A stretch of 64,000 bases of DNA from contig CM034242.1 in NCBI GenBank assembly GCA_019916065.1, positions 13,764,823 to 13,828,822 of the forward strand, given 5' to 3'. This document shows, piece after piece, positions 42,377 through 57,300 of the stretch (position 1 is the first letter of the stretch; every line of letters starts with the position of its first letter). Below the pieces are notes generated by a model. That model had not been told where the DNA came from. It saw only the letters and a program-made list of their open reading frames with translations, and ran no database searches. The DNA comes from Vitellaria paradoxa (taxonomy: Eukaryota; Streptophyta; Magnoliopsida; Ericales; Sapotaceae). The position numbers and the translations under genes are program-made.

Positions 42377-45300
42377 TTACAGCTGAAATGTGCCCAACTC
42401 GTGGCCATGCCTCGTAAGAAGTACCTTTCTCTCACCCACCCATTCTAGTCGATAAGAGAGATCCAGATTATGAATCAAAAGTTTCAATCTGTCCCCATCA
42501 GTCAAACTCGCATCCCCCTACAATCAAGAAAAGGAACATGATAAAAGGTTATTGATAAAAAATGAAAATGCATTCTTGCATATGATAGTCGCACAAACAA
42601 AACAGACACTCTTCCAAGGCCATTGCCGTTCCAACAGAGCATGAACGAGAGGAATTCAGACTCAAGGTAGTGGCATCCATCAATGTATAGTCAAACAAAA
42701 TCCATAATAATCAAGGCATGAAATAAGCTGAATACATGGCTCCGAAGCAAGCGACCTAACTGCCACCCGTAACAATGTCGGTGCTAGTGTTGAGGGCATG
42801 TAACATTCTTCAAGAAACCAATTTACTAAATTTCAATTACTAATATATGCAAAGGGAGGAAGTCATACTCCATTTCTGGTGAATCCTGTGCAGTGGATAT
42901 ATGCACAACAAACCACTCATTGTTAGCCAAAATACACCCACCCCCCCCCACCCCCCAAGAAAGGGGGCAATTTTATGGAACACATCTCTACAAGCAGTTG
43001 CCGTCGACTACTTTCTCGTTCTACGGCTTCTGCTATTCCTCCCTCAATTCTCATTTTATTTGTCATTCTACTTTTCAATTTGTTCTCCAGAAACTTTCTT
43101 TTTTCACTAATAGTCTTCATCCTCATCAAACACACAGGAAGGTTCAGCAAAAATCTGGAAAATATATAACTATCATTTTATGTGTGGGTGTGGGTGTGTC
43201 TGAAACATCTAAGAGCATAGGTAATATGTTGACGAGCTTATAAGAGATCAATTATTTTGTTAGAACAAGGAACTTGTGCCTTCCCATCTCATCGCAACAC
43301 GGTAAAATAAAACAGCATGCACATTTAGATACCCAATTAAAAAGGGATGCAATAAAGAAGGGGGGGGGGGGGAAGGAGGATATAAAGAAACTAAATACAT
43401 GAACCATGCCAAGAGATGGCCAACATTGGAATCTGCCTTTCTACCAACAAAAAAAAAGGAAATTTACCTTTGCATTGGACTGTCTATCATGCCCCATGAT
43501 GCTGGCCATTACGCTTGACCTAGTAGAGTTGGGTGAGAATCCTTCCCATGGAGGAACAAAAATCAATTTAGTGCACTGGACAGGAACAAGGTTTCGGCTG
43601 AGTTTCTCCCACCATGCAGATCCAAGAGACCACCATCTGATCATCAATCCATGCTCAGAGAAAGCAACTAACCCCTACAATTTGAAAGGTGTGTCTGAGA
43701 AACTAGATAAAGACAGTTAACCAGTTCAAGACCTCATCCCTCACTGCATATTTTTACTTGAAAGGCTTCTAAGCATTCATCCGACCGTTGAATATTTACG
43801 AGAAATGGTACATTGAAATGCATGAAGTAAAACTTTTGCATGAAAAAATGGCAAATTGCAATACTACAATGTCAATGGAAAGCAACATATTTTTTTAATG
43901 ATACAGCTGAAGCAAATAACCAATGCCATGGAGAAATCTTGTAAGCCAATTCCGATTTGATGCCATAAAAAAAGAGAAATTATACTAACTGGGCATAATG
44001 ATGAGAAAAGCATTTATTTTTCTTCAGTACCACTAAGCTACTAGAATTTTTTATAATAATGTGGCTTTTTTGTGGGTCAATCACTTTAAATTAAAGAGCC
44101 GACTAAAGTCAATCACTTTAACTTAAAGAGCCGACTAAAATACACTTCAATTACAAAAATGGTATTGCTGCATCATTCTAGCACAACTTCCTAGCAAAAC
44201 GATCTAGTGAAAAATCATTTTCCTTCTCTTTGTTGAAGTGGATGTGCTAGGAGGACTGCAATTGGTACACTATTACAGGTCATTTTCCTTTTTGTTGCCA
44301 ATGACCCAGTTCTAGAAGCCTCATCACTGGACTCACCCATCACTCCCACGTTGAATCCTCTACCAACCCATGAAGCCACACACATAAACACCCATAATGC
44401 ATACTGAGGTGTGAGCCAACCAATCAAACTTTTTCCAATGCATTTGCCTTCCTCCGAGTCCTCTAATACAGTTAGTCCTTTGATCCAAGGCTCCGTTTGA
44501 AATCCAATGAACCTTCTTTTTTTTTTTTTTTGACACTAGAAGCATTGTCCACTTACCCGTATTTGCACCTGTTTGGATTTTTTTTATTCCAGTTTTTGTT
44601 GCATTCCAACTTTGCTTCAGTGTTATTTTGTTCCAGCCCAATTTCTCCGAGTTCTCTTGCTTGTGTTCAAATTTAGACCTTTATTTGGATTATATTGTTC
44701 ATTTATCTTTGTTTTATCCACGGACTCCGAGCTTTTTTTTTTTTTGGGTTGATAAATAAAAAATGAAATTTTATTAAAAAGGCATCCAGGGGATGTCACC
44801 AAAAACAACTAAAATAGTCTGAATTACAAATCCAGATGCTCTATAAAGGCTATAAAACTCTGATATCCAGCTCCCTATCATCCAATAACCACCTATAAAG
44901 AACAGATAAAAATAAGCTCTTAAGTCTATATTTCAAGAACTCCTTATCTTGAAGACATCCTTTATTTATTTTCCCTAAATCAACCACCAAACACAAAAGG
45001 AGTCATCCCCATACTGTCTTCCTCTCTGGGTCGTCTTTGCCCACCACCAAGTCATTCACACTCGTGATAAACTCGATTGAAAAACCTACTGTATGCCAAA
45101 AGTAGAAAAAATTAGATTCCACAGATCTTTAACCCATTCACAGTGAACAAAGAAATGATCAATAGCCTTGCTATTCTTCTTTCATAAACAACGACAATTA
45201 ACTAAAATCCATGCTATAATAATTAATTTGTCTTAAGTTAGAGTTTTACCATGCATGTATACAAGATAAAAAATGCGGACGCTTCCTCCAAATAAGCTTC

Positions 45301-48300
45301 CATAGAAAAAAAAAAACCTCATTCACTCCAACTAAAGCATTATAGAAAAAACTTAACCTCAAAATAACCGCTATTTGAAGCATTCCAAGATAAGCCATCT
45401 CACCCTCCCCTACCTTTATGATGTATAGAATATTCAGCATGTCATTGTAACTATCCATCTTCCAACACCATACAGAGATATATAATCTCCAAGGTTGGCA
45501 ATTGGGTTCAACACTCCCACTATATACCCAAGATCCCCCACTTATGCTTATGTTTCCAATGTGGGACTCAACATATATCCATGGGTCAGAATGTCACAAC
45601 ATAAGCTGAAAGAGTTAGGCATTCATCACTCACAACCCATGAAGTTGTTTTGCGATAATCAGGCCATCCACGAACAACCAGCTACAAAAAGGGAAAAAAA
45701 ATACTTCACAATTTACACAAAGAATTCTTTATATCTTAGTTTCTCCTATTTCTCTCTCTCCATACTACCCATGAAAGGTAAAAGGGGATCAATCTCCATG
45801 CTTTCCTTCCTTTTGCCCATCTTAGCACCCCACCATATCCTAAAAGCAAGGTTCACCTCTGTAGGGAAGACCTAATGTATTCCGAAACAATTAAGGATCA
45901 GCTCCGAAATCTCTCATCTAGGCACGCTAGATAAACAAATGATTGATGGACTCTGCCTCCCTTTTGCATAAATAACATCTGTTGATCAAAATCAGTCTTT
46001 TTCTAATGAGATTATCCACCTTGACTATCCTCCCATGCAGCATACACCAAACTGTGAAGACTAACTTGGGAGTCACTCCATTTCTCCGTATGCTTAGCCA
46101 ATTGAATTCTGCCTCCCCTCAAGATCAACCTTGGCAGCGTCTCCATTTCCCAATCGAAGATATTCCTTCTAAGCCTGACATTCCAAACCACAACCCTATC
46201 GGGGAACAGAAGAAGTCAGCCACTGCTCCATCCCTATTCGTCGCAATAGCAAAAATACCTGGGTATGAGTCTCTGAGACTACTGTCTTCTACCACTAATC
46301 ATGCCATAATTTGATGCTATCCCCTTTCATCTACCACGTATGAGATATACCTATTGAACATAGGCCAAATTTTGTGGATACTTTTCCACAGGCTTTTCCT
46401 GCATGAACCTTTGTAATCCTTGGTGACATCCCCTTTGCCTCTAATCCACTACTTCATGATAGAACCAAACATATGAAAGATGATGGTCACTTTGTCAAAG
46501 AAAAAATTCTCCAAAATGTTATCAAAATAGAACATGCAAAGTCTAAAAATCATCTGGTTGACTTATTCACAAAAGCTTTGGGGATCTAGATTGAGATTTA
46601 TTTATATCAACTTTGAAATATATGATATATATGTGCCAGATTGAGGAGTGTTAGTCCCTCTGACTGATTCAACAATCCCAACATTTCAGCAGTTTCTCTT
46701 ATTAGAGTACTATTAGCATATTAGGTTAGGTCAATACAGTCACTGGTGGTAGGATGTTGCCCTGATATATAATATTCCTTCTTCCTTTTCTTATTTCTCT
46801 CTCAGATTTCCTTGTTTCTAATCAACTCTAATATGGTATCCAAGCAAAGTTTTTAAAAATGGTATCGCAACATTTCAGCAGTTTCTCTTGTTAGAGTAAT
46901 ATTAGCATATTAGGTTAGGTTAATACAGTCATTAGTGGTAAGATGTTGCCCTAACATATAAAGGGCCTTGTTTTATTTTCTACAAATGTTTTTCCCTTGT
47001 TTGATTGATGTAACAGCACACTATAATATTCCTTCTTCCTTTTCTTATTTTCTCTCTCAAATTTCTTTGTTTCTAATCAACTCTAACATGGTATCCGAAT
47101 GCATTCGAAAATTTGTAGGGTGAGAATCTGGAAGGAAAAAAGTGATGGCGTCATCATACGGAATTGATGACGTCAGCAGATTAAGTCAAAATCCATCTCA
47201 TTCAACTCACCTCCCGCCGATCTGTCTTCTGGTGTGGTTTTGTTTGAAGATTTAAACGAGTTTGGTTGGATTTTCAATTTTTTTTTTCTCTCAATTCCAT
47301 TGTCGATCTTCAATTGCACCCATCTGAACAGTTATGATGCCTCAATTGGCTTTGCCTAGGGTTGCACTAATTTGGTATCTCTTTTGAATTTCGGTTTAGA
47401 TTCGAACCAAATTTTTTGGTCTTCTTCGTTTTGGCTTCAATCAAGACTGCAAGGAGTCTTATCTGGACTTCTTTTTCTTTTTCTTCCAGTAACTTTGGAT
47501 TTGTTTTGGACTTTTTTCAGCAACAAGAGATCTTTAGTGTGGTTTTGGTACCCTTGGTGTGATTTGTGTGAACTGGAAAGGCTGCCACAGATGTGTCGAC
47601 TAACCTGGGTTATTCTATTTGGGAGTCATTTTGCAATTTTCAGTATTTTTTGGGTAAAGATGTGGTATCTAGTTTTTTGTTTGTGGGTTCATTCTCTGCT
47701 GCTGTTCTTTCAATTTCTCCTATGGTTAGTGGAAATCCATACTCACTTCAATCCATAAGTGTAAGATTAACTGGAGCCAACTACACCTATTGGTCTTATG
47801 TTTTGAAAATTTTCCTATTAGGGAAAAATATGTTGGGCTAGATTACAGGACTTAGGAAATCCCCCATAGATGTTAAGGCAAAAAATTATGCAATCTTGCT
47901 GAATAATTGGAAGGTGAACAATGCAAAGATAATTGCCTGATTAATAACTCGATCAAGCTACAGGTTTGACTTGACCAAATTTAGCACAGCTAAGATTACA
48001 TGGTATTAACTGTCCACCCCATTTGTTCAATCCCATTTTGCTAAGCGGTATCAGCTTGAGCATGACATTCGGGAAACACAACAAGATCAGAAGAGTTATA
48101 CATAAAGGAGTTCTAGTCAGTTATAACTAAAGGTTGAGATCAACTTACAGTTACTGAGCCAGCCGTAATGAGCATGAATGAGGCATACTATACTATCTGA
48201 GAGGAACAACGGTTGGTCCAATCCCTCATGGCTTTGCGTGATAATTTTGAAAGGCTCCATGGGTCAATTCTCTATCGTACTCCACTTCCATCTATTGATG

Positions 48301-51300
48301 CTGTTTGTAGTGAGCTATTGGCCGAGAAAAATTGTCTGAAGGCTCCTATTAGGAAGGATCTATTACCTGCCTAGACAGGTAGTACGTGTAGCTACTTTTA
48401 AGCCTAACCTCAATTCTCATACTAGACAAAGTCGGGTTGCTATGGATAAGTGTAGTTTTTGGCATGAGAAGGGTCATTGGAAAGATCAGTGTCCAAAATT
48501 AGTGAAAATGCCTATTCAGGGATTATCATCAGTCACTTAAGCCTAAGAATCACCATACTGTAGTAGTTGCTCCACCAATTGAGGATTGCTCATCCTCCTC
48601 CACTCTATCATCCATCTCTAAGCAATTGCAATAGCTTCCCTCTCTCCAGCAACCTAATGCCTTATCTATATCCTCTTCAGCAAATTTTGTTTATCTCAGG
48701 ACCTTCAAGTATATCTTCTGATACTTGGATCTTTGACTCGGGTGTTATGTATCATATGAATAATAACTCCTCTTTATTTGCTTCCATTTTCTCCCCCCTT
48801 CTATATCTGTTCACGCCGCCAATGAAAATAAAATATCCTTGGCCGGTATTGAAACTATTGTCTCCTCTTCTTTAACTCTATTTAATGATTATTATATCAC
48901 TTAACTGACTTTAAATCTTATCTCAGGTAGTCAGCTATTTGATTCTCAATGCTTAGTCATTTTCTCTTCTTTTGGCTGTGTGGTGCAGAACTGGGAAGCC
49001 CAAAAGCTTATTAGGACAGACCTGGCAAGGGGAGTTGTATGTTCTGGAGAAGCTGCATGTTCCCGCTATTTCTACCTCCACCTCTGATTTATCTTCTTTT
49101 TCGTTTTATGTCCTAAGTCTTCCAGTTTTTTTTATATGGCATTCTAGACTTGGTCATGTTTCTTATTTACGCTTGAAAAATATTTGGTATCTACTTGTAA
49201 TAGGAGCAATAATACTGCAACCCTCCTTTTACTGCAATAGGAGTTGGTCCCTATACATCCAACTCTATTGTTCTCTTCTTCTTCTTCTGGAGCTTAGTGC
49301 TTATTCTAATGTTGACTGGGGTAATGACTCTGGATGTAAGTTCTACTTTTCTTGGAGATTCTCTTATCTCATGGAAAAGTAAACAGTTATTGCTCATTCG
49401 TCTGCTAAAGTCGAGTATCATGCCATGGTCACCACTACCGTTGTGTTGGCTTCTTACCGATTCAGGTATTTCGTTATTTACTGACTCTGATGTATTGTGA
49501 CAACAAAAGTGATATTCAAATAGTACACGATTCATTTTTCATGAGTGCATCAAACACACTGAAATTGATTGTTATCTTGTGTGTCATCATCAGCAGCTTC
49601 GATCTCTTTCCCTTCCTTTTCTTCCATCCACTATGCAGTTAACTAATTTCTTCATAAAGACTCACACAGTTCAATGCTTCCGTTTTCCACCTGGCAAACT
49701 CTTACTGTTCTCTCCCACCATATCATAAGTTTGAGTGGGGATATTAGAGTAATTTTAACATATTAGAGTCAAGGTCAATATAGTCATTAGTGTTAGGATG
49801 TTAATCTAATATATAGAGTATTGTTTTATTTTCGACGCATGTTTTTCTCTTTGGCTCATTGATGTAAAAGCACAATATACTATTCCTTCTTTTTCTTATC
49901 TCTTTCTCAGATTTCTTTGCTTCTGATCAACTTTAACATCTCTATCACTCAGATTCCTGGAAAAATTGAAGTCCCAAGGTAATGAAGCTGTAGGAGAATC
50001 ATATAAAAGGAAAGACTTAATAGCAGAAAAATGATTTATGGAGAAGGCATACAATCTAGGGAAAGAAACAGCCCCCTCCGAGCCTCTTCCCAAAACAGAA
50101 TACTACTCCCATCACCCACTTCCCATATGGTATGAGGAAGAAAGGAAGAATGAAGTCTAGAGATGCTAATCCAGGGATTTTTAGAAGTTCCTCTCCTAGC
50201 AGGCCTAGAGTCCCAACCATTTTTCATGAGATCATACTTGCTTTTTATCACTAAGTGTAGGGGTATATTTGTATGCACGGTTTTATTCAATGAAGCATAA
50301 AAACAATGAAGACAACCCTCCTCGGGTTTTGAGCCATTAATCACAAAGCTCTTCACAGGAGTGAATATACAGTCAGTAAGCAAACTAGAAGTCCTTTTTG
50401 TTTTTGTTTTTTTTTTTTTTTTTTTTTTTTTGCCCTACACTGCATGCAAGGCTGGAAGCAATGGAGACTCAACCAGTCATCAATTGATCACCTGAATTAT
50501 ATGCTTTTACTCAATCAGTCACGGATCTGGCCAGCAATAGCAAATCAACTTAGTTCCAGGGACACGTTGAATTTCCAGTTCCAAAGTCCAAACTATTCAA
50601 ACTGAACTAAAGCCAGAAACCTCTCTATATTTCAATAAGAAAACTTAAATTTCGTACCATTACAATCCACCAGAAAATTTGTATCATTTCAATCCACCAG
50701 AATTAGAAGGAACAATTTCTTTTAGACTGACAAAAATTGACAAAGTAGTAATTGAGTTAAAGCAGATTAATCAGGTTTAGAATCCTAACAAAAGCCCGTC
50801 ACACCTTCAGTTCCGCAGGTTTGGGTCAAACTCTGCCAGGTCTAAGCAATTCCCACTTATTATATATGCCAAGTGAATGCATGTGCACATCCAATTATGA
50901 TTTGAATAAAACATGCATGGTGATAGTATAAGAAACCAGTAGCAGAATTGAGAAGAGATCATGCTTCCGTGGATTGATCATATGTACCTCTCCTTCTGGT
51001 GAGAAGCTTAAAGCTGAAATTGCATTAATTAACACCTCTTCTGAAGCCCCAGCAAGCAGACTTGGAAGCCCTGGAGGTCCACGTGCATCTAGAACCTTTA
51101 TTTTTGTCATGCTACAGACAAGGCTTTGATCAGTTGAGTTTATTTAAAAAAAAAAAAAATTGTCACAAAATGAGGAGCTGTTACATATTGATTTGATTAA
51201 AGAAAATTACACATAGTTGCTTGCCTTTGAAACCAACCCCGCCCAAATTCATCCCTTGAATTTCTTAAAATCACATGCTGTCATTTGTTACCTTTGCATG

Positions 51301-54300
51301 TCATATACCCGGATGCTAGCATTATTTATCTCCCCAATGGCATCACCAACAGCCAATCTTGTTGACGTGTCATTCAGGGTCACCATAGGGAAAACACGTA
51401 CAACTTCTGTCAGTGCTGCCATTGAACTCCTAAGGCAAGCTTTGCGCATGACAGAGTTGCTAGGGTCCATAGTCTGTAGAATAAAATTAACCACCTGCAA
51501 ATCTGTCCAAATATTAGAGATATTAACATTGCAAACACTTTGATCCTTGCTAACAGAATATTTAAAAAGGAAAAAAAAAAAAAAGGAAAAGAAAAGAAAA
51601 GAAAACTAAGCAACATGATTAACCATGACACAGTAACAGAAATTGCAATAACTAATGAAGGTCAAACTGGGACAATTAACAGATATTCCCAGTAGTAGGG
51701 CTATTGTCCATCCCAAGTTCATGCCTTAGGTCAAACCTTTGCAAATTGGAAACTCAATCCAATTGAATTGATGATATTCAGATATCAGAAGAAAAAAAAT
51801 GGGTCCAAACTGGCTAAGCTAGAAGAAATCTAAATATCCATTGAAAAACATCTCATTATAATTTCAATTAAAAGAAGGAAACGGTTATATTGTAATTTCA
51901 ATTAAAAAATATGTAAATTAGCTTTGATGCAACCAATGATAATTGAATCATAAGTGAAAATGCAAACAATTTAAATTGAATGATGCTTATCAATCAAGAT
52001 GAATCATCCAATAGTAAGTATTCAGATAGAGTTATCAAAATAATATATAAAATAAAAATCAAGAATAGATCACCAGAATGCAGACTTAGCCTTTATCTAA
52101 CAAATGCTTAAGTCAGTTGAGTCATCGATGTTTTACATAGTGACATAAAGATTAATTTTTAAAAAGTAACAGAATATCCTCAAGTCAAATTTCTCAAGAA
52201 TTATTCCACGACAAGTTTATTTACACAATACTACTATATTACATTAAAATAACAATCCATGCCACCTTCTTGGAATATTTAATGCAGACCATATTCATCA
52301 TCTTTCATTTCTTGAACTAGAATTCCAATGAGTTAAAAAAAGAAGTAAGAGTCAGAACTGTCTTAAGGAGATAACCTCCGGGGTGTAAACTGTAAAACCT
52401 AAGGCATTCTCAGTAAGATACCTACAAGATTCTTCTTCTTGATTCTCCTTACCATCTTCTCTAATCTTTGCCATTCTGAATTTCTATTTCAATTATATAC
52501 TCCTTAATTTATGTTTTACTCTATTTAAACATCCTAATATTTTACATAATTCTTTTCCTTCCATTTCGGTTCAATTTCACATTGAAATCCATAATTACTG
52601 GCTGTGAAGAACTTCCAGCAATCACTTAGGTTATGGAGATGGTCTACAATCTATTAAATGGTAGATTTCAAGATTCTGGGCAACATTAAATTGCAATTTG
52701 TGACCAAAAGTTTTGTCCCATTATTTAACCCCAGTAATAACAAAATGATATAAACGAATAAAAGGTTTAGTCAAATAAAAAAAATATCAACGTAGATGCA
52801 TATCAATCATCATGGTTATGATGTGAATTATGATTCATGTTATGTAAATTCAAGTAAGTGCTAATCCTAACTAAATTGAATTGCTTGAATGAATTTTTTT
52901 CCCTAGTGATATGATATCAACCTTGAGAGATTACTGCACAACACACGATACCAATCAACTGAAATAGGAGTATCAATCTTGCCTAAAAGAAAAATTATGA
53001 CACATCCACACACATAGAATGCACCCATATGATAAAGTGAGTATTTAGAGTACTAAAAAGGTGCCAATTCCAACCATTCATCTAATATCATCATTCAAAA
53101 AGTAATTTTGTGGCATAAACCACGTGCCTACATACTAATCAGTACAGGAATTTTCAAAGAAAGTTAAATTACTTTATTCTTCAAATGAAGATAAGAGAAT
53201 CTTGTGTGATAAACACTGAGATCAACAAACCTGATCAAGATATTGAGCTAAATTTCTTGGAGAACCACGTATTAACCTTATAAGGGTCATTAGAGAAACC
53301 ACATGAACGGGGGAATCAGATGCAGTAGACCAAATCTGACTTTCTATCACATTCAGAAACCCCACTATATCAGCCATTGCCAAACTTGGAAGAAGGATCC
53401 TGACTAAAGTCTCCCGAATATTTAGAGGTACAGCTGGATTCTGTGCTGATAAATTGGCAGCTACACCACTAACACACTCTATTTGGAAGAATATATCCTT
53501 TATTAGAGGAGGTATTTCTAAAGCAATGCACGCCTTCCATGTGCTCTCCATACCTTCTGCCAGAAGTTCTGCAGCTGTTGAACTATATTTATCATTCATG
53601 GCCATAACTAACTTCATTAATGGATCAACCACCAGCATGGCAAGACTTGGTTTAACAAGGCTAGGATACCAAATGGCCAATGCTGCAGCAACAATGATAT
53701 GAGATGTCATCGCATCTTGACTTGTTCCCCCAACACAAGAAATCCAGTCTTGCACTTCAAATGACTCTAGCCATGCAAGTATTCCAGATTCCTCAGCCTG
53801 AGAGAGCCCTTGTGTTTCCAGAATGCTGTCAGATTCCAACCCATTTCCAAATGTTTTTAATGTGTTTGAAATTTTATGTTCATTTACTTCAGTTCCATTC
53901 AGAGAGCTTAAAAGATCATTTTCTTTTTGGCGGGATAGGGGAAGTGGAACAGCATGTGAAGTAGCACAATGAAATAAAGAGCGTGCAGCCATTCTCACAT
54001 GTTCACTTTTGTCTTGCCAAAAACTTACCAATAACTGCAAAACAGAAATATTAAACAATTAAGCACATTAACTTGTTGCAAAATCAGATTAGTTGATAAA
54101 TAAGAAGAGCAATAGCTGTTTACCCTACTGGTATCCCACAACCAAAGGGGCAGGCATGGGTTTAACTCCCAATTAGAACAAGTATACACATTTCTAACTT
54201 AATAAAACATATCGACAAATAAGAATCCTTTCTAACCACAGCATGGAATACAATTTCCATACTATAAAGAGATTATGGGATTTTATCATAAATTGACAAG

Positions 54301-57300
54301 ATATGGATATCACAAATTTCTGATCTAGACCATATGCTCGAAAACCTAAAAGATTGTTGGGGGGGAGGTGGAAAATGAACGATGATCGAAAAATGAGATC
54401 ATATCCTGTTGAAAAGACAATATGATACTTCTGTTCACATGAAAAGACAGAATGTGTTATACCTTCAAGCTATTGCCGAAGCAATCTAATTTGCCAATAC
54501 TGTTAGATATGTTAAATAAATATTCTATTTCAATGGGACCAGAAATGGTTTTAGTTTTATTTTTGTTGAAATAACTTGATATCCATTGTTTGGGCCCATT
54601 TCCTAATAGCTTAAACTTTTAGGACGATTGGTGAGTTAACATGCTATTAGAGCTTCAGTTTCAGGAGGTCCTTAATTCAAATTTTGTTATTCCCCAGTTA
54701 TTATTGTATACTTTGTTTGCTTATATTGGTGCATCTTATTTAATTTAGTTTGCTTATCTCTACTCCACGTGCAAATTGGGATTGCACGTGAAGAAGAGTG
54801 TTAAAATAGCTTGACATACATTGTTGGGCCCATTTCCTAACAGTTTAAACTTTTGAAACAATAGGCGATTCAATAATTTTATTTTCCTTTGCTTCCTCAT
54901 ACAAGATTGTAATCCTTTCCTAACGTCTCACTAGTATAAATATATCCGAAGACAATCCTAAAGTTGTTAAGCATTTCATTCAAACCCTTGGTTCTTGTTA
55001 CGGTATCAAAACAGAGATCCTAAACTTTTTTCTTTTTCCCCCCCCCCTATAGGATCTCGTGTCTGTAACAAGAAAAAACTGGAAATGCACTCCTTGCGTT
55101 TGTATCAGGGAATCTAGTCATCGTATACATCAGCCAAAGTCTCCAGCAACTATAGACGCAGTCATCATCATCTCCAGCGACCATTATCATCACCACAGCA
55201 CATAAACGATGCTTTTGTTGTCTCGGGCAGCCCCTCTTATTGCCACAATAACCAAGAAACCCTAACCATCGCTACAAAGCTCAGTGGGATATACTTCTGG
55301 CAATCATATAGTCAACTCCACCTTGCCAGATCAATTGCCTATAGTTGACAAGCCACACTGACCAGAGAAAATCACCATCCAACGCATCACACAATCCAAA
55401 GTGCGACCATTTTTGACAAACTTGAAACATATGATATATATGCTCCAACTTGAGGGGGAGCATTAGATGTGTTAAATACATATTCTATTAGAATAGGAAT
55501 AGTTTGATTAAATTTTATTTTCCCTTTTTTCCTTGTACAAGAGTGTAATCTTTTAGTTTGTACAATAGCTTGGTTTGGTTTGGTATCTTTTCCAACCTCA
55601 TACGTATCTCATACAAGAATAAATATATGCTAAGACGACCCTAAGGGCATCAAGCCTCTCATTTAAACCCTTGATTTTTGTCATATACTGTGAATGATTC
55701 TATGTTCCTTTTTTTAAAAAAAAAGGCACTGAAACACTAGCAGTAGATTGTATTATGTTACAAGACTTCAAAGCATGAAGTACCTATAACTTCAGAAACC
55801 TTGAGCAGACAAAATATCCTATTCATAGGACAGATACATTTAAGCAACACATTGACATTAAACCTACAAGAGGAGATATCCTGGCAAATAACAAAACTTT
55901 CCTTTGAGTCTTCGAGTTAATAATTGACACACAAGATCAGCCTCTTTTTGAGAAGGAAGTGAAAGTGAAAAATACATCAGAATTATCTCTTCACCAGAAC
56001 TCTCTTCGCTTTACCTTATATATTATTAAGTCACCAATTATCCCAAAAAAATAAGTTGCTAGGAAAATCGCCCAACAATGCATATCACGTCAACAACAAG
56101 CTTAACATTCTCACTCACATTCAACTTTGTCTTGAACATTAAGCAGAGAGACGGACAAATCAAACAAAATAGGTGCACCAACTGAAACAAATAGAGTGCA
56201 CAAGAATAAAGAACAAACACGAAGACAAGCCTTGAGTCCAAAACATCCTGAACCAAAGCTTTGATACCATATTAGGTCACCAATTATCCAAAGAACTTAA
56301 ATTGTTAGCAAAAGCTAACTTAACATATGTAATATAGATATAAGTCATAACAAAGGGACTAAAGTGAATCCACTTCTTGATTGGCAATTAAGAAAATAGA
56401 AGAGAAAATGAAGACAAATGGGTTCGATCGAGAGCAATCCTTCTCTCCCAAATGAGAAATTAATCCCAAAGTGAATAATTCTTTTCCATGATATTTTTTC
56501 TTACAAAATTCCCTATTTATAAACTTTATTCCAACAATAAAACTAACTAACAAATCGATCCTAACTAACTAATTTGGGATCCTAACTGACTAATTTGGGT
56601 TATAACAACTCCAACACCCTTAAAACTTAACCTTGTCCTCAAGGTCGAAATATAACTAATGAATGGCCCATCAGTCTAGAAGCCACTCTTTCGGCCCAAG
56701 AGAATTTGGCCCAATGCTGCTCAATTAGACCCACTTAACTCAACCCATGCCTTTTACTTGATCCATTCACCTGACCTAGACCATATACCCATTCTCTGTT
56801 GAACTTCACCCTTGCTTATGGTAATTAACAAAACTTCCTCTGGAAGCTTCCTTCAGCTCCACTAATATACATTGAATCTAGATTGCTTATCCAAGCCCTC
56901 CGCTTGTGCCATCCAATGTCAGATCAGTGATCAAGTTGGAGGATGGTGTACCAGTCATGGTGGTTGTTGATCTACCAGCCGGAGGCGAGAAGGACGTTAG
57001 TGATAGTGAGGATCCGATCGAAGCCGTCAAGCAAGGGCTCCGTCTCCTAGGCCGAGATCGCGAACTCTCCGGAGCCGTTGAAGTCTTGTCTTGCAAGAGC
57101 TTCTCCGCGATTCCCATTAGCCGTTCGGCCTTGACTCTACTTGTGTGTGCCTCCATTTTTATTTTTTTGGATTCCTCCCTCGATCGAAACTAATTGTTTC
57201 TGTTGCCAGTGAGACATCAGTAGTCACTCAGAACTAAATGATCCACCTAGATCCCACAACTTTGGCTTAGAAAATTTGACGTGTGGTTTTCCGACATATA

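Larger units (their letters stand above)
46889..49938 (+). mobile_element. Copia retrotransposon B with exact target duplication
   Basis: The 5' LTR is 46889-47088 and the 3' LTR 49742-49938. The primer site TGGTATCCGAATGC follows the 5' LTR and a polypurine tract TTGAGTGGGGA precedes the 3' LTR. TCTCT flanks both sides (46884-46888 and 49939-49943). The interior carries, in decayed frames, a gag-like SVRLTGANYTYWSYV region, a CSFWHEKGHWKDQCPK zinc knuckle (48451-48500), a WIFDSGVMYHMNN protease-like site and a WHSRLGHVS integrase zinc region, then jumps at about 49190-49290 straight into RNase H (LGDSLISWKSKQ; HSSAKVEYHAM in another frame). Most of the integrase core and the reverse transcriptase are therefore deleted. 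Confidence 0.9.

Noticed and set aside
55281..55481. Minus-strand open frame of 66 codons
   Set aside because: It lies in the remnant interior and 3' LTR of copia element C; the plus strand carries the pol-end motif.
56906..57193. Plus-strand open frame of 95 codons opposite the DnaJ fragment
   Set aside because: It is the antisense shadow of the DnaJ-derived sequence; the minus-strand frames carry the family similarity.
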